A DNA stretch of 64,000 bases from Candidatus Nitrosotenuis uzonensis (GTDB lineage Archaea > Thermoproteota > Nitrososphaeria > Nitrososphaerales > Nitrosopumilaceae), in contig NZ_CBTY010000009.1 of NCBI RefSeq assembly GCF_000723185.1, positions 124,001-188,000 of the forward strand, given 5' to 3'. The position numbers and the translations under genes were made by a program. Below, piece by piece: positions 60,868-64,000 of this stretch (position 1 is the first letter of the stretch; every line of letters begins with the position of its first letter). The notes below the pieces were generated by a model. It saw nothing but the letters and a program-made list of their open reading frames with translations, was not told the origin of the DNA and did no database searches.

Positions 60868-61776
60868 TCAAAATGACTTTATTTTAGCGGCATGCCTTTT
60901 GCGATTATTTTTTCCTATGATAAGATCAACTTTGTATTGTAGTATGGCCCGGTCATACAGTCTCAAGGTCCATGGAATAAACGACGGTTTTGTTGTATCT
61001 TTTGTTACCGCAAGCCCGTTTTTTTCAAGTTCGGCTCGCACAGAGTCCTCTCGTAGCGGCGTCTTTACAGAACTTTCTCCCCGTTCATAGTCGTATGGAT
61101 CTGAAATAACAAGTAGTCCGCCCCATGCAACCTGGCGTGAGAGTAATTTTAGCAGTGGTGTCGGCTCGATTAGCTCAAACAGGTTCAGAGCTACCACAAT
61201 GTCAAATTTGGATCTGCCAAATGGATGCTCTTGCGAGTCTGCCACGAAATAGTCCAGATTCTCCGTGTATGATTTTTTTGCGTATGATAGAGCATGATAT
61301 GATCTGTCAATTCCAAACACATGCAAGTTAGTCCTTGCCAGATACTCTGCAATTATTCCAATAGAGCATCCATGCTCTATTGCAGTGCCAGTAATATTTG
61401 CAGAATCAAAAACATTCTTGATTGTCATGTAAAATTTAGAGTTCCTGTTTTTTGCATAGATTTGTGCCCACCTTTTCTCAATTACTGAAAGATCCTTTTG
61501 TCCTCTCTTAATTTGCGCCAACGCCTTTTTTACGAAAGATTTCATCGTATCAGTCCTCGAGACAAGTACCAACTCCCCGCCAAGTCTTGGCCTGACAGAC
61601 AGATAGTTACCAAGATCCCGCAGAATTGCAATCTTGTCTATTATGGGAAATCTGGTATCACAGTTTTTGCAGTGCAGGAATCCTTCTTCGATCTCAAAGC
61701 CTTGGCTCAAGATGTCAGCTTCAAGCCTGCCTAAACATTTGATGCATCTTAGATGCTTTAGACTATACTCATGCAA
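60868..61776 (-). CDS. SAM methyltransferase with N-terminal zinc ribbon
   Basis: The 302-aa protein begins with a Trm112-like zinc ribbon (LRCIKC ... LHCKNC, TRFPIIDKIAIL), followed by a class I methyltransferase domain (AIEHGCSIGIIAEYLAR, FGIDRSYHALSYAKK, FDIVVALNLFELI). The Trm112-like fusion is common in archaeal small-molecule methyltransferases. Substrate unknown. The start is ATG 61776. Confidence 0.78.
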   Translation of the reverse strand: MHEYSLKHLRCIKCLGRLEADILSQGFEIEEGFLHCKNCDTRFPIIDKIAILRDLGNYLSVRPRLGGELVLVSRTDTMKSFVKKALAQIKRGQKDLSVIEKRWAQIYAKNRNSKFYMTIKNVFDSANITGTAIEHGCSIGIIAEYLARTNLHVFGIDRSYHALSYAKKSYTENLDYFVADSQEHPFGRSKFDIVVALNLFELIEPTPLLKLLSRQVAWGGLLVISDPYDYERGESSVKTPLREDSVRAELEKNGLAVTKDTTKPSFIPWTLRLYDRAILQYKVDLIIGKNNRKRHAAKIKSF

Positions 61777-61863
61777 AGTAAATTGTAAGGATCGCAGTTT
61801 GCATTAATACTTATTTTGCAAACCCAGTTAATGTTAAATTAGAACAAAAAAGCTCAACCAATA

Positions 61864-63054
61864 ATGACTGAGCTTGAAGAGTTTGCAGACGCCCTTCTTG
61901 ACCAGATCTCAGTTGAGACAAATGAGGAAAAAGACATTGCTCGACTCTCCTCAAGAATTTCCGAAGACTCCGAGTTTAGTGCGAGATTTGATACTCCAGA
62001 ACAGATAGTTAGCCAGATTGCGCCGGAACTGAAGCAAAAACTCTTCGAGTTTACTGGCATTTCCGTGCCAGATAGTGTGAAGATACAGTTTCCGGGACTT
62101 GAGGAATTAAAAAAAATCAAAGGGCGCAAAGTATTCTCGAGTCCACAGTCAAGGGCTTTTGTAGACGATCTCTTTGCCGCGCTCGCAAAGGAAGACAGGC
62201 AGCAGCTAGTTAGCGTCATAAAAGGCGATATTGCAAAATTTCTAGTCTATTCCACCTATGCAAAGTCGTACATTTCCAAAATATCCACCACCTATGGTGA
62301 CTATCTTGATGGAACGATTTACCTTAATAATTTTGTTCTTACGAGCTATCCGCAAATAATACTTTACAAACAAGGTCAGCCATTTGATGCACGATATGAA
62401 TCAGTAAAGGCAGGATACATCGGAGCTCTGAAAATGACTGTGCTAGAAGAGATAACCCACTCCATTCAGACAAACCTATACGAGGGGAACAGGGCTGCAG
62501 TAGTAGAGGTAAATAGGATAAACGAGGAGCTTGCAAAAATCATCCTCGATCTGAATGATTCCACGGTTGCGAGGCTTTCAGAATATCTTCAGCTCCCCGA
62601 TGTCCCAGACGAGTTCCCCATTGCAAAGAGGGCCAACCTGTTTTTCATGCTAAACCCGGACAATTTCATTGTAAATGTTCTTGGTCCCGACGTGATGACA
62701 TTCACAAAGGTTGAAGTGGACCCCGGAATATCCCAGATGGTGCCTCAGCTTTTGGAGATTTATCAGAGATGGCTTGCGCCAATCCAAAAGCACCATGCAA
62801 TCTTTTCCACGATGGAGGGAATGGCAGAATTCTGCGTGCAGAACATACTAAAGGAGGATAGTGACTTTCACCAATATCTTACCATGTTCATGGGAACGGA
62901 CATATCATCATACACGGTACGAAAGCACATGGGAAAGGATCTTGTTTCGGCAGTCCATTCAAGTCACGGCAAGAATACGTTCAATATTTTGATAAAAAAC
63001 CCGCCAACTACGCGCGAGCTTAAAGATCATCAAAGGTACCTGAGCAGGATTTGA
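61864..63054 (+). CDS. unknown protein with degenerate zincin motif
   Basis: This 396-aa soluble protein is not recognised. At residues 193-201 it reads VLEEITHSI, where metallopeptidases of the HELTHxxQ type have HExxH; the first His is replaced by Glu195, while Glu196 and His199 are kept. Some 120 residues later STMEGMAEF (Glu318, Glu322) resembles the third-ligand region of gluzincins. A catalytically dead or altered zincin fold is a reasonable but unproven reading. The next gene overlaps its stop by 4 nt, so the two act together or are co-expressed. Confidence 0.65.
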   Translation: MTELEEFADALLDQISVETNEEKDIARLSSRISEDSEFSARFDTPEQIVSQIAPELKQKLFEFTGISVPDSVKIQFPGLEELKKIKGRKVFSSPQSRAFVDDLFAALAKEDRQQLVSVIKGDIAKFLVYSTYAKSYISKISTTYGDYLDGTIYLNNFVLTSYPQIILYKQGQPFDARYESVKAGYIGALKMTVLEEITHSIQTNLYEGNRAAVVEVNRINEELAKIILDLNDSTVARLSEYLQLPDVPDEFPIAKRANLFFMLNPDNFIVNVLGPDVMTFTKVEVDPGISQMVPQLLEIYQRWLAPIQKHHAIFSTMEGMAEFCVQNILKEDSDFHQYLTMFMGTDISSYTVRKHMGKDLVSAVHSSHGKNTFNILIKNPPTTRELKDHQRYLSRI

Positions 63055-63875
63055 GCCAGAAATTCGACCCGTTTGTGGCAGAATGGGTGTCATTCTCAAG
63101 CGATGCAAGATACAATCTTGTTGAAAAATGCCTCAAGCTTGCCCAGCTGCTAGAATACCCACAACTGAAAGTGAATGATGAGATCGAAAAGATAAACGAG
63201 ATTGCAAGATCGCTCAAGATGATTCTCTCGGATGTGAAAAATCCCACATATCTGATATCTATGCTCAACGAGCATCTTTTTCAGACGCTGGGTTTTCATG
63301 GAAATAGAGAGGACTATTACGATCCTAAGAATAATTTTCTAAACGAGGTGCTTGAGAAAAAAAGAGGCATACCAATCACACTCTCAATTATCTATGTAGA
63401 GGTTGCAAGACAGATAGGACTTGATTTGCGCATCTGCGGATTCCCAAGCCATGTTGTTGTAAAGCATGGAGAAGATATCATACTGGACCCGTTTGAAGGA
63501 GGCAGACTGCTTGACATTGAGGATCTTGAGGATATTTTGTTCAGAAATTTTGGCGAGGAGATAGAGTTTGAGCCAGAGTTTTTGGATGAGTTGCCAGAGG
63601 ACAAAATACTGGTCAGAATAATAAGAAATTTGAAAAACTCGTACTCCCAGTCGTACGCTTACGAGAAAGCAATGAGATGCGCAGACATGATACTTGCAGT
63701 AGAGCCGGAAGCACCCGATGAAATCCGCGACAAGGGAATACTAGAATACAGGTTGCTGCACAACGAGGAGGCGTTAAGATATCTTAACAGGTACCTTGAG
63801 ATCGCACCGGAAGCACCCGATGTCGATTTTGTATTGGAAATGATACGGGAAATTAGAGAAAAGATTAATCAATAA
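63051..63875 (+). CDS. SirB1-like transglutaminase-fold protein with TPR region
   Basis: The 274-aa protein matches the SirB1/transglutaminase-like family. The conserved blocks are DYYDPKNNFLNEVLEKKRGIPITL (about residues 88-112), CGFPSHVVVK (catalytic-His region) and DPFEGGRLL. The usual catalytic Cys position is not evident. The C-terminal third is helical and TPR-like (ILVRIIRNLKNSY, EEALRYLNRYLEIAPEAP). The role of SirB1 proteins is not firmly known. The start is TTG, overlapping the previous gene by 4 nt. Confidence 0.8.
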   Translation: MSQKFDPFVAEWVSFSSDARYNLVEKCLKLAQLLEYPQLKVNDEIEKINEIARSLKMILSDVKNPTYLISMLNEHLFQTLGFHGNREDYYDPKNNFLNEVLEKKRGIPITLSIIYVEVARQIGLDLRICGFPSHVVVKHGEDIILDPFEGGRLLDIEDLEDILFRNFGEEIEFEPEFLDELPEDKILVRIIRNLKNSYSQSYAYEKAMRCADMILAVEPEAPDEIRDKGILEYRLLHNEEALRYLNRYLEIAPEAPDVDFVLEMIREIREKINQ

Positions 63876-64000
63876 TCGACGTGATGTCTTTGCCTTTTTT
63901 GATTTGTGAGATTTCATGTCTTGCAAGTTTGTTTCTGAGCGCCTTTTTTAGTACATCCACCTCATTTCGTAATGAAGCAATCTCGTCTTCTAGCTTTGCC
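63865..64000 (-). CDS. C-terminus of a coiled-coil protein, cut by the window edge
   Basis: A minus-strand frame without stop runs from the window end to TAA at 63865. It reads AKLEDEIASLRNEVDVLKKA and ends KDITSIID, a heptad-like helix with Lys/Arg-rich end. It overlaps the SirB1-like gene by 11 nt (convergent). The start and identity lie outside the window. Confidence 0.6.
   Translation of the reverse strand, partial: AKLEDEIASLRNEVDVLKKALRNKLARHEISQIKKGKDITSIID

Noticed and set aside
1-64000. rRNA genes, insertion sequences with intact transposase, replication origin
   Set aside because: No rRNA-like conserved stretch, intact transposase, or Orc/Cdc6 gene with origin repeats was seen in the window.

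Overview
The window is about 40% G+C (estimated by eye), densely coding and clearly from an ammonia-oxidising archaeon (Thaumarchaeota/Nitrososphaerota). The evidence is a eukaryote-type topoisomerase IB, a NirK-type multicopper oxidase, a crotonyl-CoA hydratase next to an ADP-forming acyl-CoA synthetase (3-hydroxypropionate/4-hydroxybutyrate cycle), archaeal DnaG, proteasome alpha, L31e/L39e, and LysW-dependent lysine/arginine biosynthesis. The base composition resembles Nitrosotenuis more than the AT-richer Nitrosopumilus, but that is inference. Many genes have a TATA-like box 24-31 nt upstream of the most plausible ATG, as expected for leaderless archaeal mRNAs. I used this to correct several starts.

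Layout. 0.2-9.4 kb: coiled-coil and secreted proteins, SerA, NirK, fumarase, a tRNA methylthiotransferase, a divergent FtsZ-like protein and the L39e-L31e pair. 9.4-14.5 kb: a Nudix hydrolase, a strongly structured unannotated RNA candidate, then MetF-like protein, homocysteine methyltransferase and B12-dependent MetH (methionine operon). 14.5-19.1 kb: MFS transporter, secreted protein and a NitT/TauT-type ABC importer. 19.3-28.4 kb: ArgG and the full LysW pathway with two LysW-LysX pairs; the second LysW ends in Gln instead of the substrate-carrying Glu. 28.4-34.8 kb: DphB fused to DUF357, FAD synthetase, DUF427, EgtD/EgtB (ergothioneine-type), riboflavin kinase, DnaG. 34.9-40.8 kb: HesB, carbon-fixation enzymes, a glutamine amidotransferase and glutamate dehydrogenase.

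40.9-49.4 kb is looser: a roughly 660-bp stretch with gene debris, cupredoxin and DoxX, a secreted two-repeat protein whose upstream region is full of inverted repeats, a PPOX protein, proteasome alpha, a MenG-like methyltransferase, an MFS protein and a surface protein with a perfect 120-bp internal duplication. 49.5-56.3 kb: TatA, an orphan DNA methyltransferase, a DUF1998 helicase, an SDR and topoisomerase IB.

56.4-60.0 kb is a small accessory island. An intron-containing tRNA (elongator Met most likely) is followed by a frameshifted tyrosine integrase, a RelE-like toxin pair and two VapBC modules. Three copies of a ~62-bp direct repeat bracket the VapBC modules (repeat-VapBC-repeat-VapBC-repeat). 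60.0-64.0 kb returns to core-like genes: membrane-anchored DsbA, a methyltransferase, a protein with a degenerate zincin motif, a SirB1-like protein and the end of a gene that runs out of the window.
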